Below are positions 44,771 through 53,928 of a stretch of 64,000 nucleotides of DNA, piece after piece. The notes under the pieces were generated by a model, which had not been told where the DNA came from, did not search any database, and worked only from the letters and a program-made list of their open reading frames with translations. Positions within the stretch are counted from its first letter, which is position 1. Each line of letters opens with the position of its first letter. Source of the DNA: Desulfobulbaceae bacterium UBA5611 (GTDB taxonomy: Bacteria; Desulfobacterota; Desulfobulbia; Desulfobulbales; Desulfocapsaceae); the NCBI GenBank assembly GCA_002424635.1, contig DIKT01000034.1:1-64000 (forward strand), in the 5' to 3' direction. A program made the position numbers and the translations under genes.

Positions 44771-44810
44771 AATCATGAGTTCCGTGACAAAGGTTAGGCA
44801 ACTCATGATT
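44771..44810. promoter_or_regulatory. 11-bp inverted repeat upstream of the PilZ gene
   Basis: AATCATGAGTT (44771-44781) and AACTCATGATT (44800-44810) are perfect inverted copies 18 nt apart, just after the sigma-54 activator stop. It may be a terminator stem, or a binding site for the Fis-type activator. There is no T-run. Confidence 0.4.
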
Positions 44811-44907
44811 TAATGTGACAAAATTCCCTTTACAAAAGACAACTTAAAGACTTATGATTGCCTATTATTATTTTATTCTAACAATTCAATCATATGAGGT
44901 TAGGACT

Positions 44908-45285
44908 ATGAAAAACAATTATATTGACAATAATAATACAGGCAAACGGGATTATCGCCGTATTCCTGAAAAACATATGGTCCTGATTCAAACCTGTGAT
45001 TCCATCGGCACAGTTACGGGTAACTTCGCCGAACATGCTCTGACACTTGATTACAGCCAAGGAGGTTTGCGCATCGTTATCGACCGGGAAATCCCTTTTG
45101 ACAAACTGTTGCGTATCGATTTTGGCAGTGATTTTGTAGTGCCGCAACTCCAGGGGATAGTAAAAGTATGCTGGCATAGAGAACTTGAAAATAGACCTAA
45201 AGTAATAGAAGCAGGACTGGCATTCCAAGATCATTTCAGCCAGGCAGTACTAGCCATTCAAGATAATTTTGGTGCATTTTCATAA
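44908..45285 (+). CDS. PilZ-domain protein (c-di-GMP receptor)
   Basis: A 125-residue protein with the PilZ c-di-GMP-binding signature: RDYRR near residue 15 (RxxxR) and DYSQGG about 35 residues later (D/NxSxxG). I start at the ATG at 44908, preceded by GAGGTTAGG; an upstream in-frame start gives a hydrophobic leader that does not fit the family. Position between the sigma-54 activator and the PEP-CTERM gene suggests c-di-GMP control of polysaccharide production, as known for other EPS systems. Confidence 0.85.
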   Translation: MKNNYIDNNNTGKRDYRRIPEKHMVLIQTCDSIGTVTGNFAEHALTLDYSQGGLRIVIDREIPFDKLLRIDFGSDFVVPQLQGIVKVCWHRELENRPKVIEAGLAFQDHFSQAVLAIQDNFGAFS

Positions 45286-45321
45286 GATTTTCATATATTT
45301 TGAGTTTAAAAATCACAGAAC

Positions 45322-45393
45322 TTTCAATTTCAAATTGAAAATCTATCTTAAAGTGTGATTACATATCATTCTCACTTTAAGATAGATTTTCAA
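45322..45393. repeat. Two overlapping perfect inverted repeats in the long intergenic region
   Basis: TTTCAATTT-C-AAATTGAAA (45322-45340) overlaps the left arm of a second repeat whose 21-bp arms (45335-45355 and 45373-45393) are perfectly complementary around a 17-nt loop. Only one hairpin can form at a time. They lie 37 nt after the PilZ stop and about 390 nt before the sigma-54 promoter, so they may end the PilZ transcript or hold activator sites. Between 45394 and 45780 the sequence is AT-rich and shows no gene. Confidence 0.6.
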
Positions 45394-45780
45394 ACCGAAC
45401 TTTACTTTTTCATTCCGCATTTTAATATTCTTTTAAAATACCACCCTTCCAGATTATCGGAAACACCGCACCTTTCTTCTTAATTCTTCAAATATTAAAA
45501 TATATTACCAGATCATCCATTTTCCGAAATATCGGAGCAATGAAAACAAATATTTTTTATAATTCATATGGTCTTGGCATAAACCCTTATTTTTATAGTC
45601 TTTCCATATCATTGACCTCCTGCAAGTATTATCCCATATTCTGGAAAATTATTGGTCTTATAAAGATTAATCTAATCCTCGCTTAATTTTTCCCTCCTGC
45701 GCAGGTCCCGTTAAAAACAATTACTTTTATACCAAATAGTTAGACGAAAAAAATAAATCACAAAAACCGGACTCTACATT

Positions 45781-45795
45781 TGGCATATAAATTGC
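45781..45795 (+). promoter_or_regulatory. Sigma-54 (-24/-12) promoter for the PEP-CTERM gene
   Basis: TGGCATATAAATTGC matches the consensus TGGCAC-N5-TTGC with the required GG and GC 12 bases apart. Transcription would start near 45808, giving an 80-nt leader before the ATG at 45891. A sigma-54 activator gene lies 1 kb upstream on the same strand. Confidence 0.7.
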
Positions 45796-45890
45796 TCACT
45801 CTAAGGTGCGGGGTTATTTGTATCAATGGACAAGCTGCATATATGTGTTGCCTGTCTAAACGAGTAAACAAATTAAACCAGGAGGAATAA

Positions 45891-46622
45891 ATGAGAAAGA
45901 CATTTGTGACAGGTTTAGCCTTGAGTGTATTAAGTATCGGACTCATGGCAGGTAACGCTATGGCCGTACCAGGTGGTACATTGCAAGACCTTTTTGATGG
46001 AGTAGGAGCAAGTAGTAATGTCACTACTGATTTTTTAGCAGACAGCCAGGATTCATACTGGTCTCTTAGTGCAGCAGGAGGAAGTACCAATACCATAATG
46101 TTCGAATTGGCAGGTTTTGCCAATTTTAATACATTTGGCGTCTACGATGCCACCGATGCCACTAACATAGTTCAGCTCTTTAGTGGCCTAGATGGCTTTC
46201 AAAGTCAAGCTACTTTGACACTTCTTGCCGACGGCACTGTTAAAGTGAATCAAGTTGATACCGGTATTAATTTTGCCGGTAATAATTTTGGTTATTACTT
46301 AACTACTCCCGAAGACAATGGTTACACCTATTACAGTGATACATCCTTGAATGCTGATAATTTTGATCACATGTATGCCTACCAGGGAAATGGTCTGGAT
46401 AAGGTAACAATACCCGGATTTTTTGCTGGGACTTGGAGCACCAATGAATACATCCTGGCCTGGGAAGATCTGTTTGGCGGTGGTGACCAAGATTTTACTG
46501 ATTTTGTAGTAATGGTTGAATCCGTTAATCCTAACCCGGTTCCCGAGCCTGCCAGCATGCTTCTTTTCGGCACCGGTCTTGCCGGTTTAGCCGGTCTGGT
46601 TACCAGGCGCAAAAAAGCTTAA
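45891..46622 (+). CDS. PEP-CTERM sorting-domain protein
   Basis: A 243-residue secreted protein: signal peptide to NAMA (residues 1-24), a Gly/Asp/Asn-rich beta body with an acidic DUF4114-like section (YILAWEDLFGGGDQDFTDFV) and a C-terminal PEP-CTERM tripartite signal: VPEPASMLL motif, hydrophobic helix FGTGLAGLAGLV, basic tail TRRKKA. Such proteins are cleaved by an exosortase and are associated with the extracellular polymer. AGGAGG lies just before the ATG. It sits under a sigma-54 promoter and ends in an intrinsic terminator, so it is an independent transcript inside the EPS locus. The function of the body is unknown. Confidence 0.92.
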   Translation: MRKTFVTGLALSVLSIGLMAGNAMAVPGGTLQDLFDGVGASSNVTTDFLADSQDSYWSLSAAGGSTNTIMFELAGFANFNTFGVYDATDATNIVQLFSGLDGFQSQATLTLLADGTVKVNQVDTGINFAGNNFGYYLTTPEDNGYTYYSDTSLNADNFDHMYAYQGNGLDKVTIPGFFAGTWSTNEYILAWEDLFGGGDQDFTDFVVMVESVNPNPVPEPASMLLFGTGLAGLAGLVTRRKKA

Positions 46623-46662
46623 TTAGCTATAGTTTCATGTACGTAAGCTCTTAGTTTCTTAC

Positions 46663-46712
46663 CTCCTTTTGATCTTCGGAGTGACATCCGGCAGGCCAAA
46701 AGGAGTTTTTTT
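46663..46712 (+). terminator. Intrinsic terminator of the PEP-CTERM gene
   Basis: CTCCTTTTG (46663-46671) pairs with CAAAAGGAG (46697-46705), with an inner CCGG-type stem in the loop, followed by seven T (46706-46712). Confidence 0.85.
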
Positions 46713-46846
46713 ATACCCGATCTTTTTTAATGACCGCCTTGTAAAAGCTCAGCTCGAATGATATTTCTTTATTAGAGCTCTAGAAATTAAGAAGCCCTGC
46801 CATAGAAAGTAACCACTCCAATTCCATCTCTGTTAAAAGGTTTTTT

Positions 46847-48052
46847 ATGAAACTTCTTTCCATTGCTGGTGCCCGACCTAATTTCATGAAACTGGCAGCA
46901 ATCGCCCATGCTGTTGAGAAACACAATCAGACCGGCAATTTTGATAACAAGACGATTAAGCATGTGATTGTCCATACCGGCCAGCATTACGATCAAAAGA
47001 TGTCCCGGAGTTTTTTTGAGGACCTGGCCATACCCAAGCCTGATATCAATCTTGAAGTTGGTTCCGGTTCTCATGCCATCCAGACCGCCGAGATCATGCG
47101 CCGCTTTGAGCCGGTGCTGCTGGCCGAACAACCGGATGTTCTTCTGGTGGTTGGTGATGTCAATTCCTCTCTGGCCTGCGCCTTGGTAGCGGCCAAGATT
47201 GAATATCCACCGGAAAGCGCCCGTAAAAGACCCATTATTGTTCATGTTGAAGCAGGCCTGAGATCTTTTGATCAAGATATGCCGGAGGAAATCAATCGCC
47301 TTCTTACCGATATGTTGAGTGATCTGCTTTTTGTGACCGAAGAAAGCGGGGTCCACAACCTGCAGCAAGCAGGAGTCGACGCTTCCAGAATCCATATGGT
47401 GGGTAACGTCATGATCGATACCCTGCAACATCATCTCGCAAAAGCGAGATTATCGGATGTAAGACAGCGCTATAACCTGCCTGAACATTACGCAATTATC
47501 ACTCTGCATCGTCCTTCAAATGTTGATTCCGTGGAGACCCTACAACCCCTGCTGACTACGCTCCATCAAATAGCAGCAACCATTCCTCTCATTTTCCCCA
47601 TTCATCCTCGAACCTTGAAACAGGTTGAGAGTTTTGGCTTGGCATCTTTATTGAATTGGAGCCAATATCCGGAAAAAAGTAATTATGGTGCGCCGGATGA
47701 ATCCGCTGCATTTGCTGCTTCATCTAAAATTTATATCGTTCCACCGCTGGGCTATCTCGATTTTCTGCATCTGGTGGAGAAGGCCACTTTGGTTATTACG
47801 GATTCAGGCGGCCTTCAGGAAGAAACTACTTATCTGCAGATACCCTGTATGACCTTACGGCACAATACGGAAAGGCCGGTCACGGTAACCATCGGCAGCA
47901 ATTATCTGGTCGGCACCAATCCGGCTGATATTCTGACCACGGCAGTATCTATCATCAAAGACGGCGGCAAAAAGGCAGCGGTGCCGGAATTGTGGGATGG
48001 TCAGGCCGGGGCCAGAATTATTGACATAATTTGTGAAAAATTCTGCTCTTAA
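46847..48052 (+). CDS. wecB: UDP-N-acetylglucosamine 2-epimerase (non-hydrolysing)
   Basis: A 401-residue GT-B-fold epimerase: N-terminal GARPNFMKLAAI, HTGQHYDQKMS, VVGDVNSSLAC and VEAGLRSFDQDMPEEINR, later TLHRPSNVD, and the active-site region TDSGGLQEETTYL. It interconverts UDP-GlcNAc and UDP-ManNAc; with the dehydrogenase at 41746 it would supply UDP-ManNAcA. The ATG follows AAAGG. It opens the glycan-building part of the locus. Confidence 0.92.
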   Translation: MKLLSIAGARPNFMKLAAIAHAVEKHNQTGNFDNKTIKHVIVHTGQHYDQKMSRSFFEDLAIPKPDINLEVGSGSHAIQTAEIMRRFEPVLLAEQPDVLLVVGDVNSSLACALVAAKIEYPPESARKRPIIVHVEAGLRSFDQDMPEEINRLLTDMLSDLLFVTEESGVHNLQQAGVDASRIHMVGNVMIDTLQHHLAKARLSDVRQRYNLPEHYAIITLHRPSNVDSVETLQPLLTTLHQIAATIPLIFPIHPRTLKQVESFGLASLLNWSQYPEKSNYGAPDESAAFAASSKIYIVPPLGYLDFLHLVEKATLVITDSGGLQEETTYLQIPCMTLRHNTERPVTVTIGSNYLVGTNPADILTTAVSIIKDGGKKAAVPELWDGQAGARIIDIICEKFCS

Positions 48053-48083
48053 TTACCCAAATCATTATAACTTAAGGAAAAAA

Positions 48084-49496
48084 ATGTTTGACGAAAGGTC
48101 TCAAGAAACAAAACGAATTCTTGTTATCTGGGATATTTTTTTCTCCTTGGTCAGCTTCATCACCGCCATTTGGCTGCAGACCTTGTTGCAGCCCCTGGAA
48201 AGCTTTAATTTTTTTTCCCATATCGCTATTCTTCCTCTTCTGCTGACCATGCTTCTTCTCTCGCTTTCTTATTTTGACGCCTACAGCAGTCCGCGCTCAT
48301 CTTCCAACTTCCTGTATAGCAACGCTATTATCAGAGCTATGACCATCACGCTCGGCCTGTTCTTTACTATTCTCTTTTTTTTAAACATTCATTATGTCAG
48401 TCGCTTGATAATTCTTAACTTCGCCGCTCTTGCCTTACTCGGACTTATCGGTTCCCGCATGGTTGTCCTTCGCTATTTCCGGCAGGCCATCATCAATGGC
48501 CGCTGCCTGCTCAAAGTGCTGATTATCGGTTCAGGGGAACGTGCGCTTTTGCTGTCCCGGATTCTCAAGGACAAAGCCGAGTGGGGCATTGATATCGTTG
48601 GCTATCTCGACTTGGAGCCGGATCTCGTCGGCACCACTATTCACGAAGGACGCATTTTAGGGACAGTTGCCGATATTAACTCCATACTCAAAAATAATGT
48701 GGTCGATGAAGTAATCGTGGCTATCCCAAGAACCATGCTGGCTGACATCGACAGCATTGCCCATGCCTGCGAGGAAGAAGGGGTCAAATTTCGCTTCATG
48801 GCCGATATCTTTAATCTGTCAGCAGCCCGTGTCAGCCTGGCCAACCTGGCCGGAGTACCTCTGCTGACCCTTGAACCGGTAGCTTTGGACGAATCAAAGC
48901 TTCTAACGAAACGGTTCATTGATCTGAGCCTGACTGTACTGGCGCTGCCTTTTTTCCTGCCGATCATGGCCCTGATCGCTCTTGCGATCAAGCTTGATGA
49001 TGGTGGCCCTATATTTTTTGTGCAGGAAAGAGTAGGCCTCAAAAAACGCCTCTTTCCGATGCTTAAATTTAGAACCATGCAGGTCAATGCTGAGGAAATG
49101 CTTAAAGAGATTGAACATCTTAATGAGGCGGAAGGACCCAATTTCAAGATTGCCGATGATCCCCGCATAACCAGGGTTGGCCGTTTCCTCCGCCGCACCA
49201 GCCTTGATGAACTGCCCCAGCTTATTAATGTGCTCCGTGGCGATATGAGCCTGGTTGGCCCGCGGCCCATGTCCATCCGTGATGTCAACCTGTTTGACAA
49301 AGGTATTCAAAGGAAAAGATTCAGCGTCAAACCCGGTATCACCTGTATCTGGCAGATCTCCGGTCGTAATAATCTGCCTTTCCATAAATGGCTGGAACTG
49401 GACTTGCAATACATTGATACTTGGTCACTCAGTCTGGATCTGATGATTTTACTGAAAACCATTCCGGTGGTGTTATTACGCAAGGGGGCAATGTGA
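48084..49496 (+). CDS. Undecaprenyl-phosphate sugar phosphotransferase (EPS priming transferase)
   Basis: A 470-residue WbaP/EpsB-type polyprenyl transferase: four N-terminal transmembrane helices (to about residue 125), a Rossmann-like CoA-binding domain (LLKVLIIGSGERALLLSRIL), then a membrane re-entrant helix and the bacterial sugar transferase domain (KRFIDLSLTVLALPFFLPIM, FRTMQVNAEEM, GRFLRRTSLDELPQLINVL, VGPRPM). It starts glycan assembly by placing a sugar phosphate on undecaprenyl phosphate. The ATG at 48084 has AAGGA upstream; the frame from GTG 48033 overlaps wecB and is less likely. Confidence 0.9.
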   Translation: MFDERSQETKRILVIWDIFFSLVSFITAIWLQTLLQPLESFNFFSHIAILPLLLTMLLLSLSYFDAYSSPRSSSNFLYSNAIIRAMTITLGLFFTILFFLNIHYVSRLIILNFAALALLGLIGSRMVVLRYFRQAIINGRCLLKVLIIGSGERALLLSRILKDKAEWGIDIVGYLDLEPDLVGTTIHEGRILGTVADINSILKNNVVDEVIVAIPRTMLADIDSIAHACEEEGVKFRFMADIFNLSAARVSLANLAGVPLLTLEPVALDESKLLTKRFIDLSLTVLALPFFLPIMALIALAIKLDDGGPIFFVQERVGLKKRLFPMLKFRTMQVNAEEMLKEIEHLNEAEGPNFKIADDPRITRVGRFLRRTSLDELPQLINVLRGDMSLVGPRPMSIRDVNLFDKGIQRKRFSVKPGITCIWQISGRNNLPFHKWLELDLQYIDTWSLSLDLMILLKTIPVVLLRKGAM

Positions 49497-50530
49497 CCCC
49501 GCAGCAGTTCCTTTTGAGTCTTGACTATGAATTATTTTTCGGCTGCCAAACCGGCTCGGTTGAGCATTGTCTGATTCGTCCAACTCATGAGCTGGCCCAG
49601 GTTGCCGACAAACATAACATACACCTGTCACTATTTGTGGATGCCCTTTATCTGCAGCGTCTTGCTGAGGAAGCCCGAAGATTCCCCAGGCTGCAAAGCG
49701 ATCTGGATGCTATCCGTCAGCAACTGGTGGCGCTCCGGGAACAAGGACACGATATCCAGCTCCATCTCCATCCGCATTGGCTGCACAGCTCCTTTGATGG
49801 TGAACACTGGCAACTTGATACCGGCCGCTATAAGCTCCATGATTTTCCCGCGGCCCAGGTGGCCTCCATGGTCGGCTCGGCAAAAAAAGTTCTGACCAGC
49901 CTGATTGGCGAGACGGTCTTTGCCTTTCGGGCCGGCGGCTGGTGCCTCCAGCCTTTCACCTATATTGCGCCGGCCCTGCAAGAACATGCCATCTGGCTTG
50001 ACAGCACCGTTTTTGCCGGTGGTATCTCTGATGATCAAGCACGATGGTTTGATTTTTCCTCAGCGCCTGTCAAGGATTTCTGGTATTTCGATGATGATCC
50101 TACCAGGGAAAATCAGCAGGGCGCTTTTCTCGAAGTGCCGATTAGTGCTCTGCGAGTAACTCCCAACCTATTTTGGCGCATGGCTTTGACCAGGAAATTT
50201 ATGGCCAATCGCCACAAACCACTCGGTGATGGTTCCTCATTGTCCTGGAACCGGAGCTATTATCAACAACGCCTGACCAGCCCGACCATAAGCGTCGTTT
50301 CTATTGATGGCCTTAAGGCCGGTCTACTGGGCAGGGCGCTGAGAGCGGAACAAAAAGCGGGTAAACAACTTTTTCATGCCATGGGCCATCCCAAGGCGGT
50401 GACCCGCCATTCTTTGGAGCGGCTTGATAGCTTTTTTACCAATATCGGAGCATTTACCAATATCACTTTCCAAGATTTCAGATCCTACCAACCAAAAAAG
50501 ATCACTCGCAAAAGCATTATTGAAGGATAA
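49493..50530 (+). CDS. Polysaccharide deacetylase-like protein (first)
   Basis: A 345-residue protein from GTG at 49493, which overlaps the preceding stop (GTGA) and has GGGGG upstream. NodB-type features: SLDYELFFG at the N-terminus with the catalytic/metal Asp, HDIQLHLHPHW with the metal His pair, and FRAGGWCLQP. It probably removes acetyl groups from the polymer or its lipid-linked precursor. Divergent from the second deacetylase at 59187, with which it shares only the fold. Confidence 0.75.
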   Translation: MTPQQFLLSLDYELFFGCQTGSVEHCLIRPTHELAQVADKHNIHLSLFVDALYLQRLAEEARRFPRLQSDLDAIRQQLVALREQGHDIQLHLHPHWLHSSFDGEHWQLDTGRYKLHDFPAAQVASMVGSAKKVLTSLIGETVFAFRAGGWCLQPFTYIAPALQEHAIWLDSTVFAGGISDDQARWFDFSSAPVKDFWYFDDDPTRENQQGAFLEVPISALRVTPNLFWRMALTRKFMANRHKPLGDGSSLSWNRSYYQQRLTSPTISVVSIDGLKAGLLGRALRAEQKAGKQLFHAMGHPKAVTRHSLERLDSFFTNIGAFTNITFQDFRSYQPKKITRKSIIEG

Positions 50531-50732
50531 AATAATGAGTCATTTATCTTTTCACTTTTTGATAAGGCTGATGATACAATGCTCTTTGAGATAGACTTAC
50601 AAATAGCGCACTTCTTGATACAGCCTGCCTGACTGATCTGTAAGGCAAGTTCTTTTTAAAAACCATTAAATGGTTAATATAATTAATTATTTTTCATTAA
50701 AACTTAGGTATCAATGATTTAGTGACATTTTA

Positions 50733-51566
50733 ATGAAAACGCCATTATCTAATCAAACCATACTTGCCAAGGCTATGATTATGGAAGAGTACAACCGTTT
50801 TCCCACCGTACATCTCTTCAATATTCCCATCAAGGCCATGATCATGCCCCAGGTTCTTGACCTTATCGAGCAGGCGATATCAGCCGCTGCACCACTGCAA
50901 ATTGGAGTAATAAATGCGGCAAAGGTAGTCAATATGTACCGCAATGCGGCCTTGGGTGCAGATGTTCGCTCTTCTGATGTTATTTTTGCCGATGGGGCCT
51001 CCGTGGTCTGGGCAAGCCATATCCTCGGGACACCTCTACCGGAAAGAGTAGCCGGTATTGATCTGATGTTCGGCATGCTTGAACGGGGCCATCAACACGG
51101 CTATCGGGTCTACCTCCTGGGAGCAACGGAAGAGGTTAATCAGATTGTAGCCGACAGAATTAATCGCGATTATCCGGGGGTGATCGTAGCTGGTCGACGT
51201 AACGGTTATTTTACAGAAGAGGATGAAGAAGTTATCGCCCATGATATTGCCATGGCAAGACCTGCTATTCTACTGGTGGCCATCACTTCGCCTAAAAAAG
51301 AACAATTTCTGGCCCGCTGGAGCGATATTATCAAAGTACCAATCTGTCACGGGGTAGGCGGCTCTTTTGATGTTTATGCCGGTAAGGTCAAACGCGCGCC
51401 ACTCTCCTGGCAGAGATACGGGATGGAATGGCTTTACCGCCTGCGTCAGGAACCAGGCCGGATGTGGAAACGCTATCTCGTCACTAACTCTCTGTTCTGC
51501 TGGCTGGTAATTCGGGAGCTTGCCTATAAGAGTTTTATTAGTAAACAAGAAGGACCAGCTACGTGA
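50733..51566 (+). CDS. WecG/TagA/CpsF-family glycosyltransferase
   Basis: A 277-residue GT26-family transferase: VINAAKVVNMYRN, ADGASVVWAS, GIDLMFGML, YLLGATEEV and VGGSFDVYAGKVKRAPLSW, in the family order. Members transfer ManNAc or ManNAcA to lipid-linked GlcNAc, which fits the WecB and UDP-sugar dehydrogenase genes here. Its stop overlaps the next start (GTGA). The 200 nt before it (50531-50732) show no gene. Confidence 0.88.
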   Translation: MKTPLSNQTILAKAMIMEEYNRFPTVHLFNIPIKAMIMPQVLDLIEQAISAAAPLQIGVINAAKVVNMYRNAALGADVRSSDVIFADGASVVWASHILGTPLPERVAGIDLMFGMLERGHQHGYRVYLLGATEEVNQIVADRINRDYPGVIVAGRRNGYFTEEDEEVIAHDIAMARPAILLVAITSPKKEQFLARWSDIIKVPICHGVGGSFDVYAGKVKRAPLSWQRYGMEWLYRLRQEPGRMWKRYLVTNSLFCWLVIRELAYKSFISKQEGPAT

Positions 51567-52960
51567 TTCGTTATACTGTACTCTGGCTGGTTATCATGTG
51601 GTTATGCGTCATTTCCTGGAAAGACTGGTATAAAGGAGTTTGTGGCCTGATCCTTCTTATGGCCTTTTTAGAAAGACCGGATATGCCTCATTCCATTTTG
51701 GGGATCCAAGGCCTCAATCCCTGGAATATATTATTAATAATAACCATCTGTTCATGGATGCTGCATAAATCTCAGGAGGGCCTGAACTGGGATATGCCTA
51801 AAGGGATCAATTTCCTATTAATTGTACAATTCCTGATCCTGACATTTGGGGTTCTCAGGATATTTTTTGACAGCGCTGGGATGGAAGAGATCCGATCCTT
51901 ACAACAGTTCACTACTAATACCGGACTCTGGAATAATTATTATTTAAATACTATCAAATGGTTAATTCCCGGCCTTCTTCTCTTTCATGGCTGTAACAGC
52001 CGGCCGCGTCTGATGATGGCGCTCTTCTCTCTGCTAGCCATGTATCTTATCCTCAGCATACTGGTGTTTAAGGCAATCCCTCCTTGGAAAATCATCGATG
52101 TAGATAGTTTAACCAAACATGCACTAAAATTAGACAATAGGGTTGGTTATCATCGAGTTGATCTCTCAGCCATGCTGGCTGGCGCATCTTGGGCGATCTT
52201 CTCGGCCATTAATCTTGCACGACAAAACTGGCAGCGGGCAGGATTATTTCTCGCAAGTGGTATGGTTCTCCTGGGCCAGGCACTCACCGGTGGACGAGCA
52301 GGTTATATGGCTTGGTGCCTGCTGGGCCTGGTTTTCGGTCTCTTTCGATGGCGAAAAATCCTTATTTTAATACCATTGGTCGTTTTTCTTCTCCTGACCT
52401 TTATTCCCCAAATCAGGGACCGGGCTCTCGTTGGTTTCGCATCCACAGAAGAAACCGGCTATACCGAATCCAGCCAGGAATTGGACGTAAAGACCTTAAC
52501 TGCCGGCCGTGATGGCATCTGGCACCTGGCCCTTGATAAATTTTGGGAAGCGCCTTGGATAGGCCATGGCCGATTGGCTCTTCTCCGGACAGGGATCACA
52601 AGAGAAGCTATTGATGAACTTGGCGAGGGTTTTGGCCATCCGCATAATGCTTACATTGAACAACTTCTTGATAATGGCATTCCCGGATTACTCATTATTC
52701 TTCTTTTTTATCTGACCTTGGTCAGTAAATCTTTCTCCCTGCTCAGAGACACAACCTATCCGTTACACGTTACCGTTGGTGGCGTGGCCTTGGCGCTGAT
52801 CATGGCCCAGTTAATAACTTCTCTGACTGCCCAGAGTTTTTATCCTCGTCAAGGTGTAGTCGGGATGTGGTGCGCTATTGGTTTGATGCTGAGGGTATAT
52901 GTTGAAAGAGAAAAAGCAAGACGGGCCGATAAAACGATCTTAATCTGGGATAACCGATGA
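51563..52960 (+). CDS. O-antigen ligase/polymerase-like membrane protein (Wzy family)
   Basis: A 465-residue protein with about 11-12 transmembrane helices and one large outer loop (about 280-360) containing the Wzy_C region: GRDGIWHLALDKFWEAPWIGHG and GFGHPHNAYIEQLLDNG, the conserved His-Asn segment of O-antigen ligases/polymerases. It would polymerise or ligate lipid-linked repeat units at the periplasmic face. It starts at GTG overlapping the previous stop, and its own stop overlaps the sulfotransferase start (ATGA). Confidence 0.85.
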   Translation: MIRYTVLWLVIMWLCVISWKDWYKGVCGLILLMAFLERPDMPHSILGIQGLNPWNILLIITICSWMLHKSQEGLNWDMPKGINFLLIVQFLILTFGVLRIFFDSAGMEEIRSLQQFTTNTGLWNNYYLNTIKWLIPGLLLFHGCNSRPRLMMALFSLLAMYLILSILVFKAIPPWKIIDVDSLTKHALKLDNRVGYHRVDLSAMLAGASWAIFSAINLARQNWQRAGLFLASGMVLLGQALTGGRAGYMAWCLLGLVFGLFRWRKILILIPLVVFLLLTFIPQIRDRALVGFASTEETGYTESSQELDVKTLTAGRDGIWHLALDKFWEAPWIGHGRLALLRTGITREAIDELGEGFGHPHNAYIEQLLDNGIPGLLIILLFYLTLVSKSFSLLRDTTYPLHVTVGGVALALIMAQLITSLTAQSFYPRQGVVGMWCAIGLMLRVYVEREKARRADKTILIWDNR

Positions 52961-53907
52961 CAGCACAAGAAGCAAATATGGACATTACATCAACAAACAA
53001 TAGAGGAAAACGCCGCCTCGCTTATATTATGGGCCCTAGCTACTCAGGCTCAACCCTGCTGACCCTGCTTTTAGCCGATCATCCCCGGATTGCCACAGTA
53101 GGTGAACTGAAAGCATCGGCCATGGGTGACATAACCACTTATTACTGCTCCTGTGGTGAGGTGCTGACAGATTGCCACTTCTGGAAAACAGTACAAGATG
53201 AAATGTCGGTAGAAGGTCGGGACTTTACCTTTGATAATTTCAAAACACATTTTCGCGCTCCGCACCACCCTTTTGTCGACCTCCTATTGCGATCAACTTT
53301 ACGTGACCCCCTTTTTGAAACTCTCAGGGCGATGGGTTTCGTGCTTTCTTGCACAGCACAAGAAACCAGACGACAAATTATTCTACAAAACCAGATACTC
53401 ATTGATATCATCTGCGACCTTCAGCAGGCCGAAAATTTTCTTGATGATTCCAAGGAACCCATACGGTTGAAATATCTGTTGAAAGCCAACTTATGGGATA
53501 TCCGAACTATCCATCTAATTCGGGATGGGCGGGGAGTTGCCAACTCATATATGCGGCATAACAAGACAACCATGTCCCAGGCATCCCGGCACTGGCTCCA
53601 GACCCAACGGGAATGTGACAGAATGGCCAAGCAGCTTGGCGATAGCCGCTGCCTCACCGTATATTATGAGGATCTCTGCCGGGAACCGGAAAAAACGCTA
53701 ACAGCCATCTACCATTTTTTTGGCCTTACTGCAAAAACCGATTCCGCTTCTCACCGGACCAAACACATCATGGGTAACCAGATGCGCCTCGGTTCGCTAA
53801 AGGATATCCGGCTTGATGAAAAATGGAAGCACACCCTTTCTCCTGACGATTTGCAGATATTTGCCCGAACGGCCGGGGCATTAAACCACCTTCATGGCTA
53901 CAACTAA
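52957..53907 (+). CDS. Sulfotransferase family protein (first)
   Basis: A 316-residue PAPS-dependent sulfotransferase: the 5'-phosphosulfate-binding loop GPSYSGSTLL is at 26-35 and the 3'-phosphate-binding segment RDGRGVANSY at about 189-198. A Cys-rich YYCSCGEVLTDCHFW section lies near residue 65 and is echoed in the second sulfotransferase. It would sulfate a carbohydrate acceptor. It is translationally coupled to the polymerase, and the PAPS-forming kinase is encoded 5 kb downstream in the same direction. Confidence 0.85.
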   Translation: MTAQEANMDITSTNNRGKRRLAYIMGPSYSGSTLLTLLLADHPRIATVGELKASAMGDITTYYCSCGEVLTDCHFWKTVQDEMSVEGRDFTFDNFKTHFRAPHHPFVDLLLRSTLRDPLFETLRAMGFVLSCTAQETRRQIILQNQILIDIICDLQQAENFLDDSKEPIRLKYLLKANLWDIRTIHLIRDGRGVANSYMRHNKTTMSQASRHWLQTQRECDRMAKQLGDSRCLTVYYEDLCREPEKTLTAIYHFFGLTAKTDSASHRTKHIMGNQMRLGSLKDIRLDEKWKHTLSPDDLQIFARTAGALNHLHGYN

Positions 53908-53928
53908 CGACTAGCAGGCACTGCTTCC

